Assembly (NCBI GenBank): GCA_027313705.1
Contig: DAHVDE010000057.1
Coordinates: 1 to 64,000 of the forward strand
Source of the DNA: Actinomycetota bacterium
Lineage (GTDB): Bacteria; Actinomycetota; Actinomycetes; Streptosporangiales; Streptosporangiaceae
Length of the DNA: 64,000 nt
Reading direction: 5' to 3'
Program-made: the position numbers and the translations under genes
In this document: one piece after another, positions 8,898-18,195 of the stretch
Numbering within the stretch: the first letter of the stretch is position 1
How the letters are laid out: every line of letters starts with the position of its first letter
Notes under the pieces: model-generated
What the model saw: the letters and a program-made list of their open reading frames with translations, nothing else
What the model was told of the DNA's origin: nothing
Database searches by the model: none

Positions 8898-8927
8898 ATA
8901 ATTTGGTATGACATAGTCGATTGTCAA
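8898..8927 (-). promoter_or_regulatory. lsr2 promoter predicting a leaderless transcript
   Basis: On the minus strand a perfect -35 TTGACA (8922-8927) is followed after 18 bases by AATTAT (8898-8903), a four-of-six -10 match. Only six bases separate that -10 from the ATG, so transcription should begin at or next to the start codon. This fits the absence of a ribosome binding site. Confidence 0.55.
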
Positions 8928-9018
8928 CTCGACACGCCTCATGCGAGGTTCGACGCCGAAATTTCGTCCGCTATCTGCGGGAATACCGGGATAGCTGCGC
9001 GCCGGCCCGACTACCTGG

Positions 9019-10011
9019 CTATCGCTCGGCACCCAAGACGACCGTCTTTAGCCCGCGCCTGGACGCCGCCAGGCTAAATGCGTCGTCCGCTCGGCGCAGT
9101 TCCAGGCGATTACTGACGATCGACAGATCTGCCTTTCCGGTAACGGCCAGCGCGATGGCACGGTCATAGGCATCGTTCATCCGCCTGACGAGCGCGATGG
9201 TCAGGCCCTTGCGGCGGGCGACCGAGGCGCGGAAGCGAATGGCGTCATCGTCTGGAATGCCGCCGAGCACTACCCGGCCGCCCGGCCTGACGACGGACAT
9301 CGCCAGCCCGACCGCGTCACAGGTTCCGGCCATCTCGAAAGCAACGTCAACCTCGCCGGAATCAGCAAGACAGCCGGCCGCCGGATCGAGCGCCACGTCC
9401 GCGCCGAGCCGAAGCGCAGCCGTACGCCGGTGGGCCAGCAGATCGAACGCGACTACCCGGCCGGCCCCGGCCGCCCGCAGCACCTGGATCAGCAGCAAAC
9501 CGATCGGCCCGCATCCGGCAACGGCCGCCGACCCCGCCAGCTTCAGATGGCCAAGATCGGCCGCATGAATGGCGACCCCGAGTGGCTCGAGCAGTGCACC
9601 GTCGACGTCGGTCAGCGCATCGGGCAGCTGGTGCAGCAGGTGCGTCGGCCAGGCCAGGTACTCACGCATCGCGCCGTCTTGGGTGCCGTGTCCGAGGAAG
9701 ACGATATTCGCGCACAGATTGCGGTAACCGCGAAGGCATGAAGGGCAGTGACCGCACGTGACCGCCGGATCGATCGCCACCCGCTGACCTTGACGAGGTC
9801 CTGCCGCTATGATGCCCGCCGCCTCGTGCCCTGGCACGAGCGGCCGGGCAAGCATCGCGTCACCGATGCCCGCTTGCGCCCACCAATGCAGGTCAGAACC
9901 GCAGATGCCGACGGCCGTCACCCGGACGAGACTTTGGCCTTCGCCCGGCGCGGGCACTTGCTCCTCGGCCACCCGAAGATCGGCGACTCCGTGCAATCTC
10001 GCTGCGAGCAT
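9019..10011 (-). CDS. zinc-dependent medium-chain dehydrogenase (polyol/idonate type)
   Basis: ATG 10011, with GGAGA seven bases upstream, gives 330 residues. The catalytic-zinc motifs GICGSDLH and GHEAAG, the structural-zinc cluster C-GHCPSC-x7-C and the NAD-binding GCGPIG are all visible. The layout is that of sorbitol, threonine or L-idonate 5-dehydrogenases, which oxidise a secondary alcohol with NAD(P). It is divergent from the GlcD-like oxidase, 80 bases away; together they may oxidise a hydroxy-acid or sugar acid. The substrate is inferred only at class level. Confidence 0.88.
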   Translation of the reverse strand: MLAARLHGVADLRVAEEQVPAPGEGQSLVRVTAVGICGSDLHWWAQAGIGDAMLARPLVPGHEAAGIIAAGPRQGQRVAIDPAVTCGHCPSCLRGYRNLCANIVFLGHGTQDGAMREYLAWPTHLLHQLPDALTDVDGALLEPLGVAIHAADLGHLKLAGSAAVAGCGPIGLLLIQVLRAAGAGRVVAFDLLAHRRTAALRLGADVALDPAAGCLADSGEVDVAFEMAGTCDAVGLAMSVVRPGGRVVLGGIPDDDAIRFRASVARRKGLTIALVRRMNDAYDRAIALAVTGKADLSIVSNRLELRRADDAFSLAASRRGLKTVVLGAER

Positions 10012-10091
10012 TAAGAAATCTCCCCAGCCCACCGAATCCGCTATGCCGGTCAAGCCGATCATAAGGATGTGGCTAAACCAAGGAGGACCGC

Positions 10092-11456
10092 GTGAGCGCG
10101 ATCGACGAACTGACCGGCGAGCTTCCCGCCGGAGTCCTGGTCACCGACCCTGATGTAATGGAGGGATACCGGCGAGACAAAGCTGCGCTGGTGCCTGCCG
10201 GGACCCCGGCGGCCCTTGCTCGCCCGGTAAGCACCGAGCAGGTCAGCGTGATCATGCGGTGGGCCGCGCGGCACGGCGTGACGGTGGTACCTCGCGGCGC
10301 TGGCACCGGGCTGGCCGGCGGCGCCAACGCGATCGACGGCTGCGTCATCGTGTGCCTCGAGCGGATGACGGCGATACGCGAGATCGACGCGGTCGATCAG
10401 GTCGCGGTCGCCGAGGCCGGGGTCATCAACGCCGACCTCGAGCGGGCAGTCCGCGGCCAGGGAATGTTCTACCCTCCCGACCCAGGCAGCTTCGAGATCT
10501 CCACCATCGGCGGCAATGTCGCCACTAACGCGGGCGGCATGCGCTGCGTGAAGTACGGCGTCACCAGAGACTCCGTGCTCGGGCTCGAAATCGTGCTCGC
10601 CGACGGGCGGGTGCTCCGCACCGGCGCCCGCTCACTGAAGAACGTGGCCGGGCTCGACCTCACCAGCCTGTTCATTGGGTCGGAGGGAACGCTCGGCATC
10701 GTCACCGCCGCCACGGTCAAGCTGAGGCCGCTGCCCGCTACGCCACCCGCCGTGTTCGTGGCGAGTTTTCCTGCCTTGTCGGCGGCCGGGCAGGTAGTCA
10801 CGATGATCATGGCTGCCTCAGTCAGGCCGAGCATGCTCGAACTGATCGACAACGCGACCATCAACGCGATCGAGGACTACCGGCGGATGGACCTGGATCG
10901 TAACGCGGCGGCGCTGATCGTCGGCCAGGCCGACGGATCAGACGCCCTGAAGGACGCCGAGCGGATCGCGACCATCTGCGAGCAGGCCGGCGCGGACTAC
11001 GTGGCGTGCACCCGTGACCCTGACGAGGCCGACGGGCTGATCGCCGCCAGGCGGCTTGCGGGAACGGCCTTGCTCGAGGCCGGGCCGACGGTCATCGAGG
11101 ACATCGGGGTTCCGCGCTCGCGACTCGCGGAGATGCTCGGTGAAATCGAGCGGATCGCCAGGGAGGCCAAGGTCAGGATCGCGACCGTCGGTCACGCCGG
11201 GGACGGCAACCTGCATCCCACCCTCGTGCTCGACGACACAGAACCGACGACCCGTGACCACGCACTCGCGGTCGCAGAAGCGATCTGCCTGGCTGCCATC
11301 AGCCGTGGCGGCACCGTGACCGGCGAGCACGGCATCGGGATGCTCAAGCGCGGCTGGCTGGCCTCGCAACTCGATGGCACCGCCATCGACGTCCATGACC
11401 GGATTAAAGCCGCACTCGATCCTCGTGGCCTGCTCAACCCCGGCCGCGGCTGGTAG
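10092..11456 (+). CDS. FAD-linked oxidase, GlcD/D-lactate dehydrogenase-like
   Basis: 454 residues with an excellent AAGGAGG site before GTG 10092. An FAD-binding PCMH domain is clear (PRGAGTGLAGGANA; PPDPGSFEISTIGGN; GMRCVKYGVTRD). The C-terminal FAD-oxidase domain carries VGHAGDGNLHPTL and GTVTGEHGIGMLKRGWL, the metal/substrate-binding His and Glu residues of GlcD, D-lactate and D-2-hydroxyglutarate dehydrogenases. It oxidises a D-2-hydroxy acid to the 2-keto acid at the membrane. No iron-sulfur GlcF partner is nearby, so a D-lactate or D-2-hydroxyacid role is more likely than a full glycolate oxidase. Confidence 0.88.
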   Translation: MSAIDELTGELPAGVLVTDPDVMEGYRRDKAALVPAGTPAALARPVSTEQVSVIMRWAARHGVTVVPRGAGTGLAGGANAIDGCVIVCLERMTAIREIDAVDQVAVAEAGVINADLERAVRGQGMFYPPDPGSFEISTIGGNVATNAGGMRCVKYGVTRDSVLGLEIVLADGRVLRTGARSLKNVAGLDLTSLFIGSEGTLGIVTAATVKLRPLPATPPAVFVASFPALSAAGQVVTMIMAASVRPSMLELIDNATINAIEDYRRMDLDRNAAALIVGQADGSDALKDAERIATICEQAGADYVACTRDPDEADGLIAARRLAGTALLEAGPTVIEDIGVPRSRLAEMLGEIERIAREAKVRIATVGHAGDGNLHPTLVLDDTEPTTRDHALAVAEAICLAAISRGGTVTGEHGIGMLKRGWLASQLDGTAIDVHDRIKAALDPRGLLNPGRGW

Positions 11457-11485
11457 CGAGCAGAACCTCGGACGGCACCGCCAGG

Positions 11486-11758
11486 TCAGCTATCGGCAAT
11501 CCAGCGGCCGGGTCCAGAGGTCAGCGACTCGGCCACGAAGGTGCCGCGTCCGTGGACGGTGACGATCAGGCCGCGCTCACGCAGTTCCTGCATGGCACGG
11601 CGCACGGTCGTGTAAGCGGCGCCGTACTCCGCGGCGAGCGCTCGTTCCGCCGGCAATTTAAGCTTGATGTCGTCTTCCTTAATCCGCCTGGCGACGTCAT
11701 CGGCCACCTGCATGAAGGCCCGCTTGGTCGCGAACGGGTCAACGGGAATCGCTGGCAT
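11486..11758 (-). CDS. short GntR-family regulator (winged helix only)
   Basis: 90 residues comprising a single GntR winged-helix domain: ADDVARRIKEDDIKLKLPAERALAAEYGAAYTTVRRAMQELRERGLIVTVHGRGTFVAE. It lacks the long FCD or UTRA ligand domain. Such truncated forms, related to the YtrA group, usually control adjacent transport or stress genes. Only a weak AGG precedes ATG 11758. Convergent to the GlcD-like gene, with 29 bases between stops. Confidence 0.85.
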   Translation of the reverse strand: MPAIPVDPFATKRAFMQVADDVARRIKEDDIKLKLPAERALAAEYGAAYTTVRRAMQELRERGLIVTVHGRGTFVAESLTSGPGRWIADS

Positions 11759-11797
11759 GACACTAAACCTAAGAGCCTGCCGAGCAGTGATAACTTC

Positions 11798-11822
11798 AGC
11801 TAGCTCAGCTAGCTAGCTAAGC

Positions 11823-11823
<1 letters not shown>
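11798..11823. repeat. AGCT microsatellite
   Basis: A short run of AGCT/GCTA units lies between the GntR start and the stop of the Thr-Pro-repeat gene. Because AGCT is its own complement, the run could form hairpins or act as a weak terminator for the upstream gene; no function is proven. Confidence 0.4.
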
Positions 11824-12404
<581 letters not shown>

Positions 12405-12473
12405 CCCTTGCCCCCCGGACCTCCGAAGCCGATATCAGCGTCACCCGCAGGCGACACACCCGCGCTGGCCGGG

Positions 12474-12502
12474 AAGCTATCACTTGGCATGGATTGTGTC
12501 AA
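12474..12502 (-). promoter_or_regulatory. candidate promoter of the Thr-Pro lipoprotein gene
   Basis: On the minus strand TTGACA (12497-12502) is followed after 17 bases by TAGCTT (12474-12479). The leader to ATG 12404 would be about 63 bases. The -35 is perfect, the -10 only keeps the key first two bases and last base. It abuts the hairpin at 12502-12523. Confidence 0.4.
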
Positions 12503-12523
12503 ACCAGCTCGGGAGAGCTGGTT
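12502..12523. promoter_or_regulatory. 8-bp inverted repeat next to the promoter
   Basis: Arms AACCAGCT (12502-12509) and AGCTGGTT (12516-12523) with a six-base loop. It lies immediately upstream of the minus-strand -35, between the divergent lipoprotein and acyl-CoA dehydrogenase genes. It could be an operator or a small hairpin; there is no T-run to call it a terminator. Confidence 0.35.
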
Positions 12524-12680
12524 AATGCCAAAAGATGACGTGTACAGTTCCGCTAAGAAAGCCAATCAAGATCGGATTCTAATCCTGGCTTAGACGACAT
12601 TGCCTGGAACGGGCGCGGTCGCGTACGATCGCTGGAAGCTTTGTGAGACTGGCAAAATATCGGTTTTGGGGAAGATTGTC

Positions 12681-13874
12681 GTGCGCGGAGATCGGGCCGG
12701 CTCGAGTCAGGCCGTGATGTCCATGGCCGGGCGGATCGGCGCCGCCGCCGCACCGCACGCGGCCAGGCACGATCGCGAGGCCAGTTTCGTCACCGAAGGC
12801 TACGCGGCGATCAGGGCCGCCGGTTTCGGCGCTATCGCCGTGCCCGCCGAGCTAGGGGGCGGCGGGCACGACCTGGCCACGGTTTGCCAGGCCCAGGCCA
12901 TCCTGGCCGGCTACTGCGCTAACACCGCCCTGGCGATCGCCATGCACCAGCACAACGTGCTGACGCTCGCGTGGCGCTGGCGGCTAGGAGACCATGCGGT
13001 CGAGCCCACCCTGCGGCGGATCGTGACCGAGGGCCTGATTCTTTCTTCGAGCGGGTCGGCTGATCCCGCCAATCCGGGTGTGACGGGCGTGCCGGCCGAC
13101 GGCGGCTTGCTGGTCAGCGGGCGCAAGCGCTTTTGCAGCGGCGTTCCTGGCGCCGACGCCGTGGTCACCATGGCGCGGGTGGACGACGATGCCGGCCCGT
13201 GGACTACCACCGTGCTGATCCCGATGCCGTCTCGGGGCGCGGAGATCATCCCCGACTGGGATGCCATGGGCATGCGAGGATCAGGCAGCAACCCGGTCTC
13301 CTTCGCCAAGGTGTTCGTGCCGCAGGCCAGCATCATCGACTTCGCTCCCCTTGCCGCACTGCGTGACCAGGCGCCAGGCACGGAACCAGAGGGCCGCGAC
13401 CAGAAGACGGCCGGTCACCGCCTGCCTGGCCTCCAGATCGCGCTGGCCGTGATCGCGTCCGTCTACCTCGGCTCGGCCGGGGCGATGCGAGATCGTGCCC
13501 TCACGATCGCCTCGGCCCAGGGCTGCGCCGACCCGGCCAGGCAACGCCTTGCCGGACTGGCGACTGCGGAGTTCCGATCGGCTAGCTGGGCGCTCGATGC
13601 CTACGTCGAGCAGACTACCGATGACGCGGTCGGGACGCAGCGCCACTTCGTCACCGCGATGCTGGCCAAGCGGCAGGTCGTGCTCTCGTGCGTCCGGGTC
13701 GCCGAACTGTGCATGGAATTGCTCGGCAGCCGCTCCTACCTGCGCGCCCTGCCTTTCGAGCAGGCACTGCGCGACCTGCGGGCCGGCCTCACTCACCCGC
13801 TGACCCCCGAGCACACGCTGCTTGAGGTCGGCAGGTCAGCGCTGCGTCACTTTGCAGAGCAGCCAGGCTCATGA
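12681..13874 (+). CDS. acyl-CoA dehydrogenase family protein
   Basis: GTG 12681, six bases after GGGGAAG, gives 397 residues. The order is the ACAD N-terminal helical domain (FGAIAVPAELGGGGHD), the middle beta domain (SGSADPANPG, GRKRFCSGVPGAD, WDAMGMRGSGSNPVSF) and the C-terminal four-helix domain (MELLGSRSYL). The C-terminal part resembles the ACAD-like monooxygenase/oxidase group more than the beta-oxidation enzymes, and I cannot identify the catalytic Glu with confidence. It heads a three-gene operon with a glycosyltransferase (four-base overlap) and an LRV-repeat protein. Confidence 0.8.
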   Translation: MRGDRAGSSQAVMSMAGRIGAAAAPHAARHDREASFVTEGYAAIRAAGFGAIAVPAELGGGGHDLATVCQAQAILAGYCANTALAIAMHQHNVLTLAWRWRLGDHAVEPTLRRIVTEGLILSSSGSADPANPGVTGVPADGGLLVSGRKRFCSGVPGADAVVTMARVDDDAGPWTTTVLIPMPSRGAEIIPDWDAMGMRGSGSNPVSFAKVFVPQASIIDFAPLAALRDQAPGTEPEGRDQKTAGHRLPGLQIALAVIASVYLGSAGAMRDRALTIASAQGCADPARQRLAGLATAEFRSASWALDAYVEQTTDDAVGTQRHFVTAMLAKRQVVLSCVRVAELCMELLGSRSYLRALPFEQALRDLRAGLTHPLTPEHTLLEVGRSALRHFAEQPGS

Positions 13875-14848
13875 CCCTCCAAGCCGCTACCTGGACGGCC
13901 GGCCCCGCCGACCAGGTCCCATGGCCGTTGCGCTGGATCGTGGACGAGAACGGGCGCGACACCGGCTTCGCGATGCTCAGGCGCGGCATCGAGCAGAGCC
14001 AGCGCCAGGCCTACGAGGCGATGGCAGCCGGCCACCGGATGATCGGCTTCACTCACTACGGCCCTTTCCCCCTCTACCACCCGGCTTACGACGGTCAGGC
14101 GCTTGGCCGCGAGCCGCGGGCCGGCTGGAGCCGCCAGGAGGTGATGGCCTGCGAGGCCTGGGCGCATTGCTTCCGCGACCCGGACAGTTACCTGCCGCAG
14201 GGCCCGCCCCGGTTGCTGCTGAGCGGCTCCGATTTCGTCAACGACCGCGCCGCGTGGCAGGCGGCGCATGGTGACGGGCCACCCGCCAAGAGGTGGGATC
14301 TGGTCTATAGCTGCCTGCCCACCTGGCTCAGCGAACTGCAGAAGAACTGGGACCTGGCCAGGGCATGCGTGCTCAGGCTGGCCGACGCGGGCGCGCGGAT
14401 CGTGATGGTCGGCCGTGCAGGCGCGCCAGGGCTGCCAAGGCACCGCAACATCGATTGCCTGCCCCAGCTCAGCTGGACCGACTTCGTGCGCGTGACCGCC
14501 TCGACCAAGATCGCCTTCGTGCCTAATTGCCTGGACGCCTCGCCTCGCGTCATCACCGAGGCGCTCGCCGTCGACGTGCCCGTGCTCGTTAACCGCCGGA
14601 TTATCGGTGGCTGGAAGTACCTGGCTAAGGAAACAGGGAGGTTCTTTACCGATGAGGGCGACGTCGTGGAGGAGTTCTTCAGGCTCCTGGACAGCGAGGT
14701 GTTCCCGCGCGACTGGCTGATCGTGAACGGGTACGGCCAGCAGGCTAGCGCCGAGCGCCTCGCAACGGCACTGCGCGCGCTCGGCGGCGGCGCCGCGGCC
14801 GACCTCGGCTACGCACTGCCGACCGACCTGCGGCCGGCCAGCGGGTGA
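13871..14848 (+). CDS. glycosyltransferase-like protein (GT4/GT-B type)
   Basis: 325 residues, with ATG overlapping the acyl-CoA dehydrogenase stop by four bases. The C-terminal half has the nucleotide-sugar-binding features of GT-B enzymes: WDLVYSCLP, then FVPNCLDASPRVITEALAVDVPVLVN with the Glu of the E-x7-E-like motif, and IGGWKYL. The N-terminal half is unusual for GT4 and not recognised. It probably transfers a sugar in the cytoplasm, possibly onto a product made with the preceding enzyme. The acceptor is unknown. Confidence 0.6.
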   Translation: MTLQAATWTAGPADQVPWPLRWIVDENGRDTGFAMLRRGIEQSQRQAYEAMAAGHRMIGFTHYGPFPLYHPAYDGQALGREPRAGWSRQEVMACEAWAHCFRDPDSYLPQGPPRLLLSGSDFVNDRAAWQAAHGDGPPAKRWDLVYSCLPTWLSELQKNWDLARACVLRLADAGARIVMVGRAGAPGLPRHRNIDCLPQLSWTDFVRVTASTKIAFVPNCLDASPRVITEALAVDVPVLVNRRIIGGWKYLAKETGRFFTDEGDVVEEFFRLLDSEVFPRDWLIVNGYGQQASAERLATALRALGGGAAADLGYALPTDLRPASG

Positions 14849-14855
14849 GCCGCCA

Positions 14856-16028
14856 GTGAACTCTGGCCTGCTGCCGCTGCTCGCGGCCAACCCCTGCATT
14901 CCGCCCGGCCTGATCGCCACGCTGGCAAGCAGCGAGCAGGCGGCGCACAGGCAGGCAGCGGCCGCCAGTCAGGCGGCGAGCCAGGAATTGCTGGCCGTGC
15001 TAGCCCAAGACAGCCACCCCGTGGTCCGCCGCGCCGTCGCGGCCAGCCAGTCGTGCCAGGCCGGCACCCTGGCCAGGCTGGCGAGCGACGACGACGAGCA
15101 GGTCGCCGCCGCCGTCGCGGCCAACCAGGCGACGTCGCCAGAAGTTACCGAGCGACTGGGCGGCGACCAGCGGACCGAGGTAAGGGCGGCAGCGGCGGGT
15201 AACCCGCGCTGCCCGAGGTCGCGGCTGCTCGTGCTCGCCAAGGACGAGTACCGGCGGGTGCGGCATTGCGTACTGCAGAATCCCGACGCCTGCGCCGAGG
15301 CACTGACGGCCGCGTACTGGCCGCGCGAGTTCATGTCCAGGCTCTACCTGGCAGGCAATGTCGCCGCCGTGCCTGCCGCGCTCGACGAGCTCGCCAGCGA
15401 CCCTTCGCCGGTCATCAGGCTGGCCGTCGCCCGCAACCGCCAGGCGCCGCCCGTGGTGCTTGACCGGCTCGCCAGGGACCAGGAGCAGGAGGTCATGGTC
15501 ACCGCACTGCGCCACCCGAGCACGCCGCGCTACCTGGTCGCAGCCGCCGCCGGGCACGGCGAGCCTGCCAGGCAAGCCGTCGCGGCCAACCCGATGTGCC
15601 CGCCCGCTCAGCTTCTCGCGCTGGCCAAGGACCTGACCATCACGGTCCGCGTGGCCGCCGCGGCCAACCGGTCACTGCCGCGGGCCGCCGCGTTCGAACT
15701 GGCCGCCGACGCCGAACCGGCGGCGCGCGCGCCGCTTGGCGGTAACAGGTCCGCACCCTTCCCCGTGCTTGCCACGCTGGGTAGCGACCCGATCGTCTCG
15801 GTACGCAGCCGCGTTGCCCGCAACGACCAGGCACTACCCGAGCTACTCCGCAGGCTCGCCAGCGACTCGGACGACGCGGTAAGAGCCGGGGTCGCGGCAA
15901 ATCCCGCCGCCAGCGCGGCCGCCCATTGGTGCTTGCTGGCCGAACCTGGTCGTTATGTACTTGAAGAGCTCGCCCGTGCCTCGCGGCATCAGGAAATCCT
16001 GGCCGAACTGGTCAAGGCCGCCGGCTAA
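14856..16028 (+). CDS. leucine-rich-repeat-variant (LRV) protein
   Basis: 390 residues made of about fourteen 24-residue repeats of the form VAANPxCPxxLLxxLAxDxxxxVRxAV. This is the LRV repeat, first described in Azotobacter vinelandii, which folds as a right-handed solenoid for protein binding. The GTG start lies eight bases after the glycosyltransferase stop, so it is the third gene of the operon. The N-terminal Cys-rich iron-sulfur cap seen in some LRV proteins is not evident. Likely a scaffold or adaptor. Its stop overlaps the convergent LigD-like gene by four bases. Confidence 0.8.
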   Translation: MNSGLLPLLAANPCIPPGLIATLASSEQAAHRQAAAASQAASQELLAVLAQDSHPVVRRAVAASQSCQAGTLARLASDDDEQVAAAVAANQATSPEVTERLGGDQRTEVRAAAAGNPRCPRSRLLVLAKDEYRRVRHCVLQNPDACAEALTAAYWPREFMSRLYLAGNVAAVPAALDELASDPSPVIRLAVARNRQAPPVVLDRLARDQEQEVMVTALRHPSTPRYLVAAAAGHGEPARQAVAANPMCPPAQLLALAKDLTITVRVAAAANRSLPRAAAFELAADAEPAARAPLGGNRSAPFPVLATLGSDPIVSVRSRVARNDQALPELLRRLASDSDDAVRAGVAANPAASAAAHWCLLAEPGRYVLEELARASRHQEILAELVKAAG

Positions 16029-17002
16029 ACCTGCTTCTTCGCGCGGCTGGGGGCGACCCTGGGCGGTTCGTCTGGCTGCTTCGGGTACACCGGCGGCCAC
16101 GGAGCGTCAAGCAGCCCGCTGGCCCGGTCGCGTGCGTACAGGTCAAGAAGCGGCTCCAGCGACTGCGGCACCTCGTTCATCTTCCGCCAGGGGTCACCGA
16201 CCGACTCGATCCTGGCGGGAAGGGACGAGATCGTGAACTGGTCAGGATGGACCTCATCAAGCTCGTCCCAGGCGATCGGAGTCGATACCTGGGCGCCTGG
16301 GCGTGCCCTGACCGACCAGGCGCCGAATACCGTCTTATGCGGGGCGTTCTGGTTGAAGTCGACGAAGACCCTGGTGCCGCGCTCCTCTTTCCACCAGGCG
16401 GCCGTGATCAGGTCAGGCCTGCGCCGCTCAAGTTCCCTGGCCAGGGCGACCGCGCCCCTCCTTACCTCGTAGGAGTCCCAGCGCGGCGCAAGCCGCACGT
16501 AGACGTGCAGGCCGCGGTTTCCTGTCGTCTTCGGGTAGCCGGTGATGCCGAGTTCGGCCAGGAATGACTGAAGCTCGCGGGCCGCCTGCCTGATCATGGT
16601 GAAGTCGATGCCAGGTGTCGGGTCCAGGTCGATGCGCAGTTCGTCTGCGTGCGCTGGCTCGTCGGCCAGATAGGGCCAGACGTGGAAACCCAGGCAGCCG
16701 AGGTTGACCGCCCAGAGCACGTGGTCGATGTCGGCGGCCACGAGAGCCTGCGACGTGATGCCGTTTGGCGTGGACACGGTGGTGGTCCTCAGCCAGGAAG
16801 GCGCGTTCTTCGGCACCCGCTTCTGGAAGAACGACGGCCCGCCAGGCCCTTCAGGGAAGCGCTGTAGCAGCACCGGCCTGCCGCCCATGGTCCGCATCAA
16901 GGGCTCAGCGACCCGCAGGTAGTGCTCGGCCACGTCGCCCTTGGTGGCCCCGGTCTGCGGGAAAAGCACCTTGTCTGGGTTGCTGATCAGCTCGCTCGGC
17001 AT
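16025..17002 (-). CDS. LigD-type DNA polymerase domain protein (Prim-Pol)
   Basis: 325 residues equal to the free-standing polymerase domain of LigD. The N-terminal block NPDKVLFP-x5-TKGDVAEHYLRV is typical, as is the catalytic D-x-D region DELRIDLDPTPG and the KTTGNRGLHVYV motif that contacts the primer and nucleotide. In actinomycetes such separate Pol proteins act in Ku-dependent end joining, adding ribonucleotides at breaks. No ku or ligase gene is in the window. Confidence 0.92.
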   Translation of the reverse strand: MPSELISNPDKVLFPQTGATKGDVAEHYLRVAEPLMRTMGGRPVLLQRFPEGPGGPSFFQKRVPKNAPSWLRTTTVSTPNGITSQALVAADIDHVLWAVNLGCLGFHVWPYLADEPAHADELRIDLDPTPGIDFTMIRQAARELQSFLAELGITGYPKTTGNRGLHVYVRLAPRWDSYEVRRGAVALARELERRRPDLITAAWWKEERGTRVFVDFNQNAPHKTVFGAWSVRARPGAQVSTPIAWDELDEVHPDQFTISSLPARIESVGDPWRKMNEVPQSLEPLLDLYARDRASGLLDAPWPPVYPKQPDEPPRVAPSRAKKQV

Positions 17003-17083
17003 ACGCCGCTCCCTTGCCCACTAACTGCCGCCTGCCGGTGACGACCTACCCGCCTGCCGGCCACCCGCCGCCGAAGACCACCC

Positions 17084-17189
17084 TGCCGCCCGCCCGCCTG
17101 CCGGCCGCCCGCCTGCCGCCCGCCTGCCTGCCGCCCGCCCGCCTGCCTGCCTGCCTGCCGCCCGCCTGCCTGCCTGCCGCCCGCCTGCT
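17084..17189. repeat. CCTGCCGCC/CCTG simple repeat
   Basis: A run of CCGCCTGCC and CCTG units between the LigD-like start and the SDR promoter. It is open in both directions but encodes only Pro/Leu/Cys or Gly/Arg repeats, and is best read as expanded non-coding DNA. Confidence 0.7.
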
Positions 17190-17200
17190 TGCCGGCTGCG

Positions 17201-17230
17201 CTCATTAGTGAACTATGATTTACTAATGAG
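17201..17230. promoter_or_regulatory. candidate TetR operator upstream of the SDR gene
   Basis: Arms CTCATTAGTGAA (17201-17212) and TTTACTAATGAG (17219-17230) are inverted repeats with one mismatch in twelve and a six-base centre. The site is AT-rich in a GC-rich region and ends 29 bases before the SDR start. The TetR gene just downstream of the SDR gene is the obvious candidate to bind it. Confidence 0.6.
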
Positions 17231-17259
17231 CGGGACTCCGCTTACCTTCAGGAGACATC

Positions 17260-18195
17260 ATGTCGGAACAGATGACGGGCGGCCCGTTGACCGGCAAGGT
17301 TGCCCTCGTGGCCGGGGCGACTAGAGGCGCCGGCCGCGCGATCGCAGTGGAACTGGCCCGCTGCGGCGCCTACGTGTACGCTACAGGCCGCAGCAGCCGC
17401 GTAGCCGGGCGGTCGGAGATCGACCGGCCGGAGGCGATCGAGGACACCGGCGACCTGATGACCGCCGCAGGCGGCACAGGTCAGGCACTGCGCGTCGACC
17501 ACCTTGAACCTGCGCAGGTAGCCGGCCTCGTGGCCAAGATCAAGGCCGAGCGCGGCCGGCTCGATATCTTGGTCAACGACATCTTCGGCGGTGACCGTTA
17601 TGCGCAGTTCGACAAGAAACTGTGGGAGCACGACCTTCCCGGCGGGCTGCGGATGCTGCGCATGGGCATCGACACCCATCTGATCACCGCGCACCACGCG
17701 CTGCCGCTGATGCTGTCAGGCACTCAGGCGCTCGTCGTGGAGATGACTGACGGCACCTTCGAGTACAACAAGAAATTCCGCGCGGGCGTCGGCTTCTACT
17801 ACGACCTAGTCAAGGCTGCCGTCGAGCGGATCACGCTCGGCCTGACCGCGGAACTGGCGGGCACCGGGGTTACGGCGGTGGCCGTGACGCCTGGCTGGCT
17901 GCGTTCCGAGGCAATGTTGGAGATCTTCGGGGTAACCGAGGCGAACTGGCGTGACGGCCTCACGGCTGAACCGCATTTCGTCATCTCCGAGTCACCGTAC
18001 TTCGTCGGCCGCGGTGTGGCTGCCCTGGCAGGCGATCAGAACTTCGCCAGGTACTCGGGACAGTCGCTGACCAGCTACGGCCTCGCCGTAACCTATGGAT
18101 TCACCGACGTCGACGGCTCGAGACCCGATTGCTGGCGGTACCTCACCGAGGTGCAGGACGCAGGACTGCCTGCCACCGAGGCCGGCTATCGCTGA
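17260..18195 (+). CDS. short-chain dehydrogenase/reductase
   Basis: 311 residues with AGGAG before ATG 17260. The Rossmann motif GATRGAGR, the NAD(P)-related ILVNDIFGGD (the usual NNAG replaced by NDIF) and the catalytic Y-x-x-x-K (YYDLVK) are present. The protein is longer than the classical 250 residues because of a C-terminal region ending in GLPATEAGYR. Convergent with, and overlapping by ten bases, a TetR gene, and preceded by an operator-like inverted repeat, so likely a ligand-inducible detoxifying or catabolic reductase. Confidence 0.88.
   Translation: MSEQMTGGPLTGKVALVAGATRGAGRAIAVELARCGAYVYATGRSSRVAGRSEIDRPEAIEDTGDLMTAAGGTGQALRVDHLEPAQVAGLVAKIKAERGRLDILVNDIFGGDRYAQFDKKLWEHDLPGGLRMLRMGIDTHLITAHHALPLMLSGTQALVVEMTDGTFEYNKKFRAGVGFYYDLVKAAVERITLGLTAELAGTGVTAVAVTPGWLRSEAMLEIFGVTEANWRDGLTAEPHFVISESPYFVGRGVAALAGDQNFARYSGQSLTSYGLAVTYGFTDVDGSRPDCWRYLTEVQDAGLPATEAGYR

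Noticed and set aside
17014-17208. Pro/Leu/Cys-rich frame
   Set aside because: Simple CCTGCCGCC repeat, no ribosome binding site, adjoining an operator.
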